64,000 nucleotides of DNA from Mytilus trossulus (GCF_036588685.1 NC_086379.1:73625727-73689726), one strand, 5' to 3'; numbered from the stretch's first letter, positions 39,101 to 51,028 are shown. Notes: generated by a model from the sequence alone, not told the origin. Program-made: numbers and translations.

Positions 39101-42100
39101 CCTCAGTCACCCTTGGGGTTATGAGCCTTAGTTACACCATCACTAACCAAGCTTCATGATCTATCCCATGCATTAAAGCATATTCAATTCATATCATCCT
39201 GATTTTTGCAAATGATCCCTTCTGTAATGATGACTGACTAAATTGATTTGCTCTACCAACTTGTTCACCCTAATTACCAAGTAGCTTGAGCCCTATTTTA
39301 TTCTGAAATTTATTTTTAGTGTCATAAAAATCATTTCAATCAAGTTCATGAATTGTTTTACATCTCTGTGTCAGAATATTTCTTTCATTTTTAATGTCCC
39401 ATTGCTTGTTTCTAATACATAGTTTTATTCTAAGTTATGTGTCACTTTCATATATTGTTATACTTTTATGCATTCCTACATGTCCAGTGCAAGATAGTCA
39501 TGAAGATATATAAATATCTTTTAAATTTTCATTTACAGTTATCCAGGATTATTTATTTCTGATTTTGGTTTTATTGCAGTCATAAAATATTGGGGTCTAA
39601 CTCGAACATATTTAGTGCTGTGATATAAATCTTTAAAACCAACAGTACCAGCAAGTGTTCTTACACCAATTGGCATGTGTAGTGAAGTTTAAACAACTTG
39701 TTTTGTTCAGGAAACATGCACTGTTACTTAAAATAGATCAAACATTAACAGATAAATTCATTGCTTCCGACTTATGTTGTGCAAACAGATTTCTTAAAGA
39801 ATACTTAGTATTCATAAGATAATGTTTACACATGGACAAAGTTTTAAGGATCTGTTGCGTTTGTCATGTCTATCATTGTCCTTTCAATTTTTAACAGGAT
39901 TTTTGTGACAAAAATGTCGGTTATTGATTTGGGGATGCTCGGCGGGCGGGTAGGCGGGCGGTCGGGCGGGCGGCAATCAAACGTTGTCCGTGCATTAACT
40001 CATGAACCTTTCAACCAAAGCTTTTAAAATTTTAATATGTTGTTACTGACAACTAAATGAAGGTCAAGTTCAATAATGGCGATTTTGACTTTTACCGTTC
40101 AGGAGTTATGGTTCTTGAAAGATTGAAAAATGGCGTTTCCAGTCGTGTCCGTGCATTTACGCATGAACTGTTCTACCAAAGCTTCCCAAATTTTAATATG
40201 TTGTTACAGGTGACAAAATGGAGGTCAAGTTCAATAATGACGATTTTGACTTTTACCGTTCAGGAGTTATGGTTCTTGAAAGATTGAAAAATGGTGTTTC
40301 CAGTCGTGTCCGTGCATTTTCTCATGAACCATTCAAACAAAGCTTTTCAAATACTAATATGTTGTTACTGAAGACAAAATAGAGGTCAAGTTCAATAATG
40401 ATGATTTTGACTTTTACCGTTCAGTAGTTATGGTTCTTGAAAGATCGTAAAATGGGGTTTCCAGTCGTGTCCGTGCATTTACGCATGAACTTTTCTACCA
40501 AAGCTTCCCAAATTTTAATATGTTGTTACTGATGACTAAATGGAGGTCAAGTTTAATAATGACAATTTTGACTTTCACTGTTCAGGAGTTATGGTTCTTG
40601 AAAGATTGAAAAAAGGTGTTTCCAGTCTTGTCCGTGCATTTTCTCATGAACCATTCAACCTAAGCTTTTCAAATTTTAATATGTTGTTACTGATGACAAA
40701 ATAGAAGTCAAGTTCAATAAAGACAATTTTGAGTTATGGTTCTTGAAAGATCGTAAAATGTTGTTTCCATTCACGTTGTTGCATTTACTCATGAACCATT
40801 CAATCTAAGCTTTTCAAATTTTAATATGTTGATACTGATGACTATATAGAGGTCAAATTTGATATTGACGATTTTCACTTTCACCAGTCATCAGTAATGG
40901 TTCTTGTGATATTGCCAGGACACAAATAAATGCTAATAAATCTGGTTTGCTGTCGTTGTGACAGCCTCTTGTTGTGTGTTATATCATCAAAATAAATCTC
41001 AATCAAAGAATATTTTCCTATTTATCCAAACGCATTTCTTATGTTGTCCTTCAGAAAGTGAGAAATAGGGAAACATCATGCATTCATACAGCATATAACA
41101 TGGTTTTTAATTGGCATAAGGGAGCAACCCCTTTAACTTCAAGGGAAGCGGTTACTGTATTTTTATCCTGAGTCAGATTTTTCCCCCAATCTGTTATAAT
41201 TAGCATGTAATCACCAGGCAGTTTTTTTTTTTCTTTAAATTATTTTTTTTGCCAGGGCATCTTATAAATAAACTTACTGTAAGGAATGGAGTTTACTCCT
41301 TGTTGAAGGATTTGCAGTGACCTATAGTAGTCTTCAGCCTCATGCTTTGGTCCTGATCTATAGTAGATACATGTAGTTGTCTCATTGACATTAATTATAC
41401 CACATCTGCTTTCAATGAAATAATAACGGTATATAACTAGTGAATGATAAGCAAGCAGCAATAAAAAAAATCAACCATAAAAAGAAGCACTTTTTATGTC
41501 AAAAGTTTTAACTTTCAGTAAAAACAAACTATTAAGAATTTCTTATTTTCCAGGTTTGGGTGTTCTATTGGTTGTTGTAGTAGCAGTTGGATGGAAATGT
41601 ACACCTAGAGGTCATGAACCTTTACATGCATTGTTTGGTCTTGGTGATTTTCGAAGGCGGAGAGGGGGTAGAAGAAGAGGACGAAGACGTGGTCATCAGA
41701 GAGGAGATGAAAGGTGGTATGGAGGTAGGTTCACAAGTAAAATATTTAATTATAGAACTGAATAGTATATACATCTAAAAAAGAAGATGTGGTTTGATTA
41801 CCAATGAAACAACTCTTCACAAGATACCAAATTACACAGAAATTAATGACTATAGGTCACTCTACATCCTTCAACAATGAGCAAAGTCCATATCTCAAAG
41901 TCAGCTTTAAAAGGCCTTGAAATGACAAACTTAAAGCAATTCAAATGAGAAAAACTATACGGTCTAATTTATATACCAAATGATCACTGAAAAACAAATA
42001 TGTTAACACAGCAACAAACAACAACCACTGAATTACAGGCTCTTGATTTGGGACAGACACATACAAATATGGCAGGTTAAACATGTTAGCAGGCGCCCAA

Positions 42101-45070
42101 CGTACTATTTTATATGCTGAGAAATAACACTGTGATATCTTCTATCATGACTGGCTAACACATTCTAAATCTTTAGTAATGAATTAACATATTGTGACAA
42201 ATTTGTTGAAGTGAATAATACTATTGTAGTTTGTTTCAAGGAAGTAAATGGTCAGATCAGAATTTTCATTCAGGAATTAAGTGTCAGCTCTTTTGAGAGA
42301 AGATTCATACATATATGTCTACCTTTTTACTATGAGTGAAAGAAGTTATGGGGTCATACATGTTAAACCTAAGTGAGACGGGTCATACATGTTAAACATA
42401 AGTGAGACGGGTCATACATGTTAAACCTAAGTGAGACGGGTCATACATGTTAAACCTAAGTGAGACGGGTCATACATGTTAAACCTAAGTGAGACGGGTC
42501 ATACATGTTAAACATAAGTGAGACGGGTCATACATGTTAAACATAAGTGAGACGGGTTATACATGTTAAACCTAAGTGAGACGGGTCATACATGTTAAAC
42601 CTAAGTGAGACGGGTCATACATGTTAAACATAAGTGAGACGGGTCATACATGTTAAACCTAAGTGAGACAGCATTGTTAAGCTTGATGTCTGAAATAAAG
42701 CAAGCTATTTAAAGAATAGGTCACATTTTTACGCACTGTAAATTCATTAGTGTCTGAACTGTTATAATTTCGTGAATATAAAGTGCAAAAGAGTATGTCA
42801 AATTAGTGAGTGTCTAAATGTTACTTCGTGTATATAAAGTACAAAAGACTATGTATTTCATGATAGTCCTGAGGCATTGCCCTATATCTATGTGATATTT
42901 CCGTATAGACCACAATGTCTGTTGTAAAGTCATGTACATCTAACCTGACTCCACAAGTCTCTGTACATTTCTTTGTTCTTTACCACAGTATGTATGTTTT
43001 ATTTAAAATCAACCCATGAGGAAAGGTTGTCCTCAAGCTGAAGTTCAGCCATATATTTCATTACTATGCAATGCCTGAAGGCAATGTTTTATTTAATGAT
43101 GTATCATAAACATAATGTCAAACCAGATTATGAATCAAATTATATTTTTTTTACATTTCCTTGATAAATGATTTATAAAGAAATGAATTTAGTTCCACAG
43201 GGACATTTCATCCAGGTCGCTGAGCTAAAAACCTAAGTCATTATGAAATTTAAATTGAGATGAAAGCTTTGTTTACTTGTTAGTTTCCCTCAAGGTTAGA
43301 TCTTTAAGTAGAGAAAAAAGCTTTTATAGCTACATGTAGGTGTGTGGTTGACTAGGTTCATTGTAAGGGACACTCATATGAATCCTAGTATTACTACTAC
43401 TAGTATTAAAACTTGTTATAATTACTATTATTACGTTAGACTTTGTATTTTCGGGCAACTTTAATGTCATTGAAATGAGAAGAGTGTCTCAGTTCTGTTT
43501 CATTAAACCTTGAAACCTTTATTTTATTTCAAGATGTGTTTAAATTGTAAACAACACTTTATTTTTTTGCTATTCTTTATTGTTCCCCAATGTATTGAAT
43601 TATTTATACATCCTTTTCTTTAAAATATTGGGGTTTGTCTGAGCGTTCCTAGTTATTGTTTATCAAGAAAAGTGTTTCAAATTAAAAAAAAATGTATAAT
43701 TTTATGTATTGTTTTTGTGGTAGTTTATTGCTTTTTTTTAAACAGATAGAAAATCATAATGAAAATGTCAAAGATAATTTGAGATTATTTACGATGGTTA
43801 CTGTGGTGGTTTATCTATATTGGAAGGTGCATCTATATGTTACAATGTACAATTGTATTTCTATTATTGGCGACCTCTGAAGCCATTATATACAATGCTG
43901 ACATGTCAGTTGCTGATCCACCCTCATCCCGGGTTCCGCCAATGCATGTCATAACTTTAGTGTTTCATGTGGCTCCACATGGCATTACCAGTTGCAACTA
44001 TCAAGTCCAAATTTAAAATTTTGCAACTCTTAGCAGTCTTGACAGTAGTTATTATTTGAATTTATGAGAGAGTTTATAAGTGAAACCTTGAAGGGTGAAG
44101 GTTTACATTACCACAATAAATATCCAAACCAATAAAACTTACCTGCTAGTTAAAATCTCTATCAGATATACATGTACAAACAGAATGAACCGACGATATC
44201 CATTTACAGCAGAATGCAAGCTTGAGAAGTAAGATTTGAATTAAAAGTTGTAAAGAATCTTTGACATGAATAAAAGCATTTGAGGGTTTCACCTCAATGA
44301 GAAAGTAACCATGTAAATTAAAATAACAAAACAAAAAGACTTGTCAGTTGCACTGAATTTCAGGTACTCATAATTAATAATGTGCTTTTATTTATACTGA
44401 ATGAATACATTGCATTTTGTTATTTTTAGTTTTGAGTTCTAGTATGTAGAAAATCTGTGAACAGACATGTTGACATGTACACCAGATAAATATTTTGATA
44501 TATTTTTCAGGAGTTATGTACCCTGAATTTCAGTACCGCAGACCTCCCCCATCATACAATGCATCATTACAAGATTCCTTACATCAGTTAGCGATGGCTC
44601 AGAGTGCCATGGACATGGAAGAAGATGACATTCCAGCAGAAGACTATAGTTTACCAAGTTCTAATCCTCCGTCCTATAGATCTCGTGCCAGTACTGTGAG
44701 AACTGGTATACAGATAACATTTCCTCCAAATCGTGAAGGTCTTCCTAATTCCAGACCACCTACCTACAGGTCACATGTTAGTACTCATCCCTCTCGACCT
44801 TCACTACCTCATGATATGGACTCTGCGGGAGGTGATGTTGCCTTTACTGGTCCCGATTATGATATAGCTAATATTGACGATGTGAATATGTCGCGTACTC
44901 ACAGTAGACAGCCATCCACTAGTGCTAATTCACATAGTGCTAATCAGGGAGAACCTCTAGATCATATTGTTCAGCAAACATTACAAACGTTAGATGATGC
45001 CACTATAGAGGGACAACGAAGGAGTAATGATGACAATGATGATGATTACCCACAATTCACTGCTTTGTAA
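32362..45070 (+). CDS. Two-pass membrane protein with three PPxY motifs, family not recognised
   Basis: Joining 32362-33130, 41554-41724 and 44511-45070 gives 1500 nt, 499 residues plus stop, every junction phase 1. Order: Ser/Thr/His/Gln-rich N-terminal region (1-200) with SQHSHG repeats; Cys cluster CKAGCLSC (203-210) just before the membrane; two hydrophobic segments, about 218-244 and 247-271, separated by only a few residues, so probably a helical hairpin with both tails on one side; Arg-rich stretch (290-307); then an acidic Ser/Pro-rich tail with PPSY (326-329), PPSY (366-369) and PPTY (396-399). PPxY motifs usually bind WW domains of NEDD4-family ubiquitin ligases; the Cys cluster may be palmitoylated. 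The C-terminus FTAL fits a class I PDZ ligand. No signal peptide. I do not recognise an orthologue; a WW-ligase adaptor role is inference from motifs only. Confidence 0.8.
33131..35500. other. First half of PPxY gene intron 1
   Basis: Non-coding AT-rich intron sequence; a degenerate repeat patch near 34620-34700 (GGATCCAGGTTTTTGAAATG). No internal gene. Confidence 0.5.
35512..36523 (+). mobile_element. MULE-like transposon relic, 1012 bp, with 9-bp target duplication
   Basis: Ends GGGCGTATTGCATTTCCGC and the inverse of GGTGTTTTACGTTTCCGC. Flanks AAAAAATAG (35503-35511) and GAAAAATAG (36524-36532) form a 9-bp duplication with one mismatch, typical of Mutator-like elements. Both arms carry repeated subterminal motifs TTTCCGCAAAT and TTACTTTTCCGG in opposite orientation. 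Confidence 0.85.
35840..36294 (+). pseudogene. MULE transposase C-terminal relic
   Basis: Reads ADSPSDGRYIKFAVYILEFY, then IWASPPDPDQKITTNGAESF and HAHTKEQSDASHPNIFVCVD, the 'TNNxxESFH...HPNIF' type block of FLYWCH/MULE transposase-like proteins common in molluscs. A stop follows SYIKM, then TLTVKVPVRKYEKEKMNKIQ continues in frame, and after a frameshift TTVDIVRRVGYKYSARTDMN to a final stop at 36294. Confidence 0.75.
36600..37540. other. PPxY gene intron 1, unassigned
   Basis: No recognisable exon or repeat; overlapping 88-90 codon ORFs on opposite strands at 37256-37542 lack splice and family support. Confidence 0.45.
37540..37690 (-). repeat. Element E fragment, inverted
   Basis: GTCCTCAATGCTCTTCACCT, GCATCACTGATGAGTCGAAT and AGCCTGGTACCTTTGATAAC. 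Confidence 0.7.
38785..38915. repeat. Dispersed repeat related to 4199-4290
   Basis: GGTTCGCTACTGGCTCCCTA and AACCCTCTATGAATGAAAGG with GGGTCAGTAGGGAATCAT; internally partly palindromic (GGTTCGCTACTGG versus CAGTAGGGAATCAT). Confidence 0.6.
39890..40970 (+). mobile_element. Tandem-core element J (about 161-bp unit, 5-6 copies)
   Basis: GTGACAAAAATGTCGG and a G+C run GGCGGGCGGGTAGGCGGGCG open it. Core units with TCCGTGCATTTACGCATGAA and GGAGTTATGGTTCTTGAAAG recur at about 161-bp steps (39988, 40149, 40310, 40472, 40632). It ends with hairpin GCTGTC-GTTGT-GACAGC (40949-40965). Layout and core size resemble the bivalve 'pearl' elements. Confidence 0.8.
41260..41420 (+). repeat. Dispersed repeat H copy
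   Basis: CTCCTTGTTGAAGGATTTGC, GTTGTCTCATTGACATTAAT and ATACCACATCTGCTTTC; ends about 130 bp before coding exon 2. Confidence 0.75.
41554..41724 (+). CDS. PPxY membrane protein, coding exon 2
   Basis: 171 nt between acceptor TTTTCCAG and donor GTAGGT, phase 1 at both ends. Completes the second membrane segment (LGVLLVVVVAVGW) and encodes GHEPLHALFGLGDF and an Arg/Gly-rich stretch that would anchor the cytoplasmic face under the positive-inside rule. Confidence 0.82.
41775..42115 (-). repeat. Dispersed repeat H, long inverted copy
   Basis: GAAGATGTGGTTTGATTACC, CATCCTTCAACAATGAGCAA and CTGAATTACAGGCTCTTGAT; with 41260-41420 it brackets exon 2 in inverted orientation. Confidence 0.78.
42351..42669. 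repeat. 29-bp minisatellite, exactly 11 copies
   Basis: Unit GGGTCATACATGTTAAACCT plus AAGTGAGAC repeats 11 times with no length change (11 x 29 = 319). Two alleles of the unit differ at one base (AACCTAAG or AACATAAG), in the order C A C C C A A C C A C; copy 8 also has GGGTTAT. Confidence 0.97.
42670..44510. other. PPxY gene intron 2, remainder
   Basis: AT-rich. Small near-duplicate of a GTGAATATAAAGTGCAAAAG type block at 42772 and 42832. Nothing else identified. Confidence 0.45.
44511..45070 (+). CDS. PPxY membrane protein, last coding exon
   Basis: 560 nt from acceptor TTTTTCAG to TAA. Encodes GVMYPEFQYRRPPPSYNAS, the three PPxY motifs, an acidic tail (NDDNDDDYPQF) and the terminal FTAL. 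Strong codon-level openness and clean acceptor. Confidence 0.86.
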
Positions 45071-46150
45071 TAACATGATTAGTGTAATTGGATCAAGATC
45101 AGGGATTGTAAAAACAGTCATGCTTTCTAAACTTGTGATTCTTGCAATGGCTCGGAAACATTCCAAAGTGATATCATAACACACTAAAACAAGAATTTCT
45201 GAAAGTATCTCTAGGAAAGTTGTCTTTAAGTGGCTCCTATTGAAAAGAGAGTTTATCAGAATCAGCTTTAAAGTAAAGCAACTGAATTTGTTTCCCAAAC
45301 AAGAAAGTGTGGAAAGAAAAAGGAGTCCAGGTGGTTCAAAACATATCATATACTTTCTATGCAAATATAATTTTTCGTACAAAAATCATTGTGATATTAT
45401 CATAATGGCAGCATTATAATTTAAATACACAATTCAGTATTTTCTTTAAGGCTTTCTAATGTTGTAGTTGGAAAGTTTTAATATAACTGTTTTGCTTTAA
45501 TGATATCGTTTTATTAATAAACTAGTAGTAGTTGTGAAGCTGTGCAATAAATGGCAAAAGGATGAAAGTATATAGGTGATTTCTCATTCCATTACTTTTA
45601 AGATTTCAGTTTGTTTCGTAAAAAGTGTTAAGTTGTACATTGAAGGTGCTTAGTGCTATTTTAGAGCTTTAAGCCTTATTTCTTAAGTATGATTTTACTT
45701 ATTTACACATTGTTGTAAATGTGTTAATTATTTTACGATTAGGATCAAAATCTTTTATTATCAATAGTTTTAAAAGTCATGTGTAAGCTTTTTTAAACAG
45801 AAATGTTTTTAGAATAATTTCAATGTAATGTATTGTAGAATATCTGAAAGTAAATGCTCTATGCCTGAAAGGCAAACAATATCTAGATGTTCTTAACTTT
45901 AATATTACATTGCCTTTTTTGCCATAGCTTATGTAAATATGATCTAGATAAATAGACAAGTCATACCTATAAACAACATCAAAGTAAAGATAAATTCATG
46001 CATTTTAATTAAAGCAGGTGCCCTCTTACAGCTACCATTAGGTTGATTATTAGAGTTCTCATCATTACTATTGATTTACAATTCTTTGTGTATAGCAGAT
46101 ACTGTGATGGTGAAATAACATATCATGTGACATATCATGTGTTCAAGTCT

Positions 46151-46362
46151 TTCAAAACAAGGATATTTCTTACAAGCGTTCAAAACAAGGATATTTCTTA
46201 CAAGCGTTCAAATATTTCTTACAAGCGTTCAAAACAAGGATATTTCTTACAAGAGTTCAAAACAAGGATATTTCTTACAAGCGTTCAAATATTTCTTACA
46301 ATCGTTCAAAACAAGGATATTTCTGACAAGCGTTCAAAACAAGGATATTTCTCACAAGCGTT
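46151..46362. repeat. 28/20-bp tandem array in the 3' UTR
   Basis: Units of 28 bp (TTCAAAACAAGGATATTTCT plus TACAAGCG) and 20-bp units lacking ACAAGGAT alternate as 28,28,20,28,28,20,28,28, a 76-bp higher-order period. Two overlapping plus-strand ORFs here are artefacts. Confidence 0.92.
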
Positions 46363-48598
46363 GTATATCAGTTTTGTTTAATTAGTTGTTTCAAGATATA
46401 TAGTGTTATTATGATCTTTTTACAATACCTGTACATCATTGTTTAACACATTTCATAAAACATTCCAATATCAAGAATATATAATATATTTTCATGTATA
46501 GAAAGAAGTAACTTTTATAGACATTAGGATCCCCATCACAAATATTTTAATATTTTTATAGGCTTTGTTATGAAGGAATTTTTACGACATAGGTTGTCCC
46601 CTACAACCATCTATTATTTATTTCTTGACTTTTTTATGAACTTTTACACTATATTTGGTTCAAGGATCCTTTGGCTTCTTACACAAAGTCCACTTTCATG
46701 TGAAAATTTTAGAACAAGTTCTCTTTTATTGCCTTTATTTAACAACACAGTATCGCCTTTTAACGAGTGTTTTTATTTCTATCAACCTGTAAGGTTAAGA
46801 TATTTGACATGAATCAAAACACATATTTTCTTTTTCTATCTGGTCAAAGTTGCAATCAGAAATATAAAAAAAAGTCTAGCTTTATACTATTGATAAATTT
46901 AGAAGGACCAGTAAATGCAATCAATTCAATAGCTCCAATTGACAAATTAAAACTTGCGAATGTGAAATTACTATTCTCTGATCTCAACTATACCCTGCCT
47001 ATACTAAAGAGCCAAAAATTTGACTTTCCATAGATCTGATCTTCAATGAATTCCATAGGATAGACTATCTGTGATTAATGAAATATCTCAGCATATCAAC
47101 ATGATGTAATATTTTATCATAATAATTAAGCTGGTATTGTTTGGTAAACCTGTTGTCATCATATGTACACAATACCAAGGGAGATTATTCTTTGTAATTT
47201 TGTAATTTGGTTTTGTTAAGCCATGGTTTAAAAAAAAACACAATGGGCTTGTCTTTTGTTGTCTCTATCTTTTTTTGTAAGGAAATATACCTGTCTCAAT
47301 ATACTGGAGTATGGCAAAAATTTGTAAAATATTTATTGTACATACATGTATGTACTCTTTGCCATTTAGGATTTTTGTTTCTCAATCCTTTATACATTTA
47401 AATTGGTGCATCAGCTTTTTTTTTTTTTAATTTCATCTTCTTTTTGAAATGATTCTTGCTTAGTCTTAATGAGACATTTTCTAAAATATTAATTAAAATA
47501 AAGATAGTCGTTATAGAGAATCATGAAAAACAGAAAGCTTATTTTAAATACAATCAACTGTTTTCTAGACTAGATATTTTCTTTTTGAACTCAGATTCTC
47601 CTCGAAAACACAAACTTGATTGATTATAATTATGATACTACAAATATATTTGAGATTTTTGTTGGGTGTGCCAAAGATTTGTATATAAATGAGAAAACTG
47701 TTATTATTTTTGTGTTAAACTTTTTTCAGACACAACTGATTAAGAAAGAATTGTTTTGTTCTTTTATTTTTAAGATCTATTTAACTGACAAAAATAAGAT
47801 TTGCTTAGAAAAAGGTGTTATTTATGGATGCTGCAAACTAAGAAAGGGAGGGGGTAATATTAGTATACTCTGGGGAAAAGGGTTGAGGGGGTATTTTGGA
47901 TACATTTTTGTTAATTGGCAATTATGATTTTTATGTAATTCATAAAAAACGTTTTAGATGCAGTGGAAATAATTTTTGTAGCATGTTTTTTTAAAACCGT
48001 TAAGAGGCATTTGAATGTATGTTTTATTGCCAGGTTTTCATAGATATTTTTTAAGAAAATGATTTTTTTTTAAGACAGCAATTTTGTTAAAGACAAAAGA
48101 TAAAATTATGATAGATCTAGTGTTTTAATGTACTGTTAATTTTAAATGATTTCAAATAATTCTTAATTCTATGAAGAAATGAGATTTTTAAAGTGTATCT
48201 ACTCATCTTAGAAACAATTATTTTTTTATTAAATTCATTTTATAAGTTTACTCCTTTACGATGTATTTTTATCTGGACAAGTAGGAAAACAACTTGTCTT
48301 CAAAAATAACATTAAATGTTATTTTAGATTTTGTATTTAACATGACCAATAACCATTTCATTTTCTTAAAATGATGTTGGCCCCCTTGTAACAGAATAAA
48401 ATTACAAGAAACAGAACAGTGTACATACATATCATTCCAATGTTTTCTTGTGATGTTTTTGTTGTTATATATGTTATCATTCAGTACCAATTATTTATTA
48501 GCTGTAAATGTGTTTTTATATGTGTTGTGTTTTTGAACTGGTTTCATTCCATCTTATATTTATTTAGTATCTTTTAGAATCCTTTTTATAGGATTTGC

Positions 48599-48604
48599 AA
48601 TAAA
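48599..48604 (+). promoter_or_regulatory. Candidate distal poly(A) signal AATAAA
   Basis: Canonical hexamer followed within 40 bp by a T-rich then GT-rich stretch, as expected of a cleavage site. Assigned to the plus-strand PPxY gene because no other plus-strand gene is near. Confidence 0.45.
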
Positions 48605-48839
48605 ATTTTAGAAATGAAATTTCGTCTTTCTTCTCATTTTTATTTATTTGTAAGTTTGTAGTATGTGTAACAGAAACTTCACCACTGCCCAAGTAGGGGG
48701 CCAGTGAAAAGCACAGTTTTAGGTCAAAAGTTTATTCTGACTACCAAAAAAAGCTAAACACCTCAGACACAGTTCTATTTAAAAGTTTAACTGCCAAATT
48801 TTCAGTTTCTTTTGAAAATAAAGATATTTGATATACAGC

Positions 48840-49500
48840 TCTCATTATGGGTGGCTGTTTAACATCTAGTGTCAAATCATAAACATATTCAAGAGAATGT
48901 GATGTGAATTTGAACCAACCCTACTTTGTATTAGATCGACTCTTTAGATTTTTAGTATGTTACTTCACAAGGTAGACGTCCCCAGGAAGACATGTCACCT
49001 TGACTTTCATCTGCTCCAACTCCTTAAATCGTATAGTCTATTATGAGTAGTAGGATAACTATATTTAGTATGTGCTTACCTTGCAAGATCTTCATCAGTC
49101 ATGCCTGTCAGACAGTTTTCATCTGACCTCACCATCATAATGCATATTTCATGGATCATTGAACCAGGTTAAGTTTTCATGATCAAGTCCATATATCAGA
49201 TGCTATAAGCCAAAGTTCAACTATATTTTATGTATGGAATTATTGTAAGGTGTACATGTCCAACTGGCAGGTGTCATCTGACCTTGACCTTATTTTATTA
49301 GTTCAGTGGTTAAAGTTAACTTTTTGTATTTTGGTCTTATTTTAAAAAGTATATCCAATAGGTTTATAATATTCAGTGTTGTGTATGGAAATATTTTACG
49401 AAGAACATGTCAGTCTGGCAGGTTTGATTTGACCTTGACCTCATTTTCACATTTCATTGCTCAGTGTTAAGTTTTGTGTTTTGGTCTGTCACTCTTCAAT
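48840..49500 (-). repeat. Element B, inverted truncated copy, and repeat fragment
   Basis: 49060-49500 has GCAAGATCTTCATCAGTCAT and TTTGACCTTGACCTCATTTT, the reverse of modules in 5850-6870. 48840-48900 has GGTGGCTGTTTAACATCTAG, another repeat piece. This fills the gap between the convergent genes. Confidence 0.6.
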
Positions 49501-50995
49501 GTAACTATATCATTGAAACTCCCTCATTTTTAGAACCATACATTTTCCCATTTTGTTTTACACTAGTCATTTTGGGGCCCTTTATAGCTTGCTGCACATG
49601 AGATTTGAAAATTATTTAAATTTGCTGATTCAAATGTTTCCCTGTGTTGCGTCTCAAATGATCGTAAATGATGAAATCAAGTTTTACAATTCTTTAATAT
49701 CATTTGGTAACAATTTATATATGTAAAATATATAAACAAACAACAAACTATCACAGTAAATACAAACTGGTAACATAACAACAAATATTTACATATAACA
49801 TTATCACCATGGCGATCGTATCTAAATGTGAATGAATAAATATAATGATAATGTATTGATCCCTTTCATGGTGTATCAACATGATTTCTAAATAATCTGA
49901 TTACAAAGTTTTATGTGATGTAAAACATATCGTATCACATTAAGCACCATTTACAAGTAAACACAGTTGTTATAACACAAGATTTCAAAATATAAATTCA
50001 ATAAGTAATAAAGTTATCTTCAGACTTGTTTTGTTAAAATACCCCAAAATAAGACCGAAATTAAGTAAAATAGGCAAGTTTCATACAATTGAAGAACTAA
50101 CCAGTTGGAATTTGCCAGTCTATAACTATCTTATGTGTTTCGGTTTGGATAGGTTTAGAAAAAGTTTTGGTAAAGTTGCTAAGTAAGAGGGTTAGAACAA
50201 TGGCTTGTTCATGAAGATATAATGAAAACCTTTATACCAGGTCCATTTATTAAAGTAAATGAATATCATTTTTGGTGGCAGGTAGAACAGAAAGAATGCA
50301 GAATTTGTTGATACATGTATGAACTGATGGGCCGTACTGATGACTTGAGTAATACACTAATGGTTTAAAAAAAAAACAGATTTTTTTGTTTAATTCATAG
50401 ATGTCAATCTACCATTGTATGCAGACTTTGGCAAAACCACAAAATGAAATATCCACAAATATGCAAATGTTCCTTTATACAAAAATATTGGTACTATCAA
50501 AAATAAATGGATCCACAGTAATGAGCTAAACCATTGCTCTAAAAACGTCCTTAGAAATCAAATATTTTAAACAGAAACATATGTTCAGATATAAAAGCTT
50601 TAAAAATCCCCCAAAATATTTAAGTCATAAGAAAGATAATAATTCATCAATAATGATGAGGTACATACACATAATTTTTCAAAACAAAGGCAAGATTTCT
50701 AAAAAAAACCAACTATACTGCTATCATTTAATGATGGCTGATTGTGGAAATTGAGGTAGATTATATTTGTCATCATACATTTTGGTACAGATGTCTATTA
50801 ATACAATATGTAATTAATTTATCCCTGGAAGGTATTCATTGTTCTCATGTTCCTTAAAACTTCATACACTTGCTTTGAAAGTTCTCAAACAGTCAGTTAC
50901 AATTAATCCTGTTGAAGTTTTGGTACATGTACTAGCTTTTCAGAACTTGTTTGTCTAACTTTGATTCTTGAAATATCTAGTGTATACATGTTTGT
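49500..50995. other. Convergent gap and likely myosin 3' UTR
   Basis: AT-rich, no exons or repeats recognised. Minus-strand AATAAA at 50251-50246 is a candidate poly(A) signal for the myosin gene. Confidence 0.4.
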
Positions 50996-51028
50996 CTAGA
51001 TGTTCATCCCTGGAAGTTCTGGCACTGT
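50996..51028 (-). CDS. Myosin exon i (last coding exon)
   Basis: 33 nt of coding, TVPELPGMNI and TAG, after acceptor AATTTCAG. Too short for ORF callers but in phase with exon h. The 3' UTR continues toward 49500; a candidate AATAAA on this strand is at 50251-50246. Confidence 0.7.
   Translation of the reverse strand, partial: TVPELPGMNI

Larger units (their letters stand above)
45071..48620 (+). other. Probable long 3' UTR of the PPxY membrane protein gene
   Basis: AT-rich stretch without credible coding exons after the stop at 45070. Two poly(A) signals are visible: AATAAA at about 45547 and AATAAA at 48599-48604, the latter followed by a T/GT-rich tract. A 28/20-bp tandem array lies inside (46151-46362). 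Scattered short ORFs are AT-rich and unlike proteins. Use of the distal site is inference. Confidence 0.45.

Noticed and set aside
42351..42669. CRISPR array
   Set aside because: Units are contiguous with no spacers, and the genome is eukaryotic.
46043..46385. Overlapping ORFs of 112 and 82 residues
   Set aside because: Products of the 28/20-bp tandem array; no coding signature.
47616..47927. 103-residue ORF
   Set aside because: AT-rich, Phe/Ile/Lys-heavy, inside the probable 3' UTR, no family resemblance.
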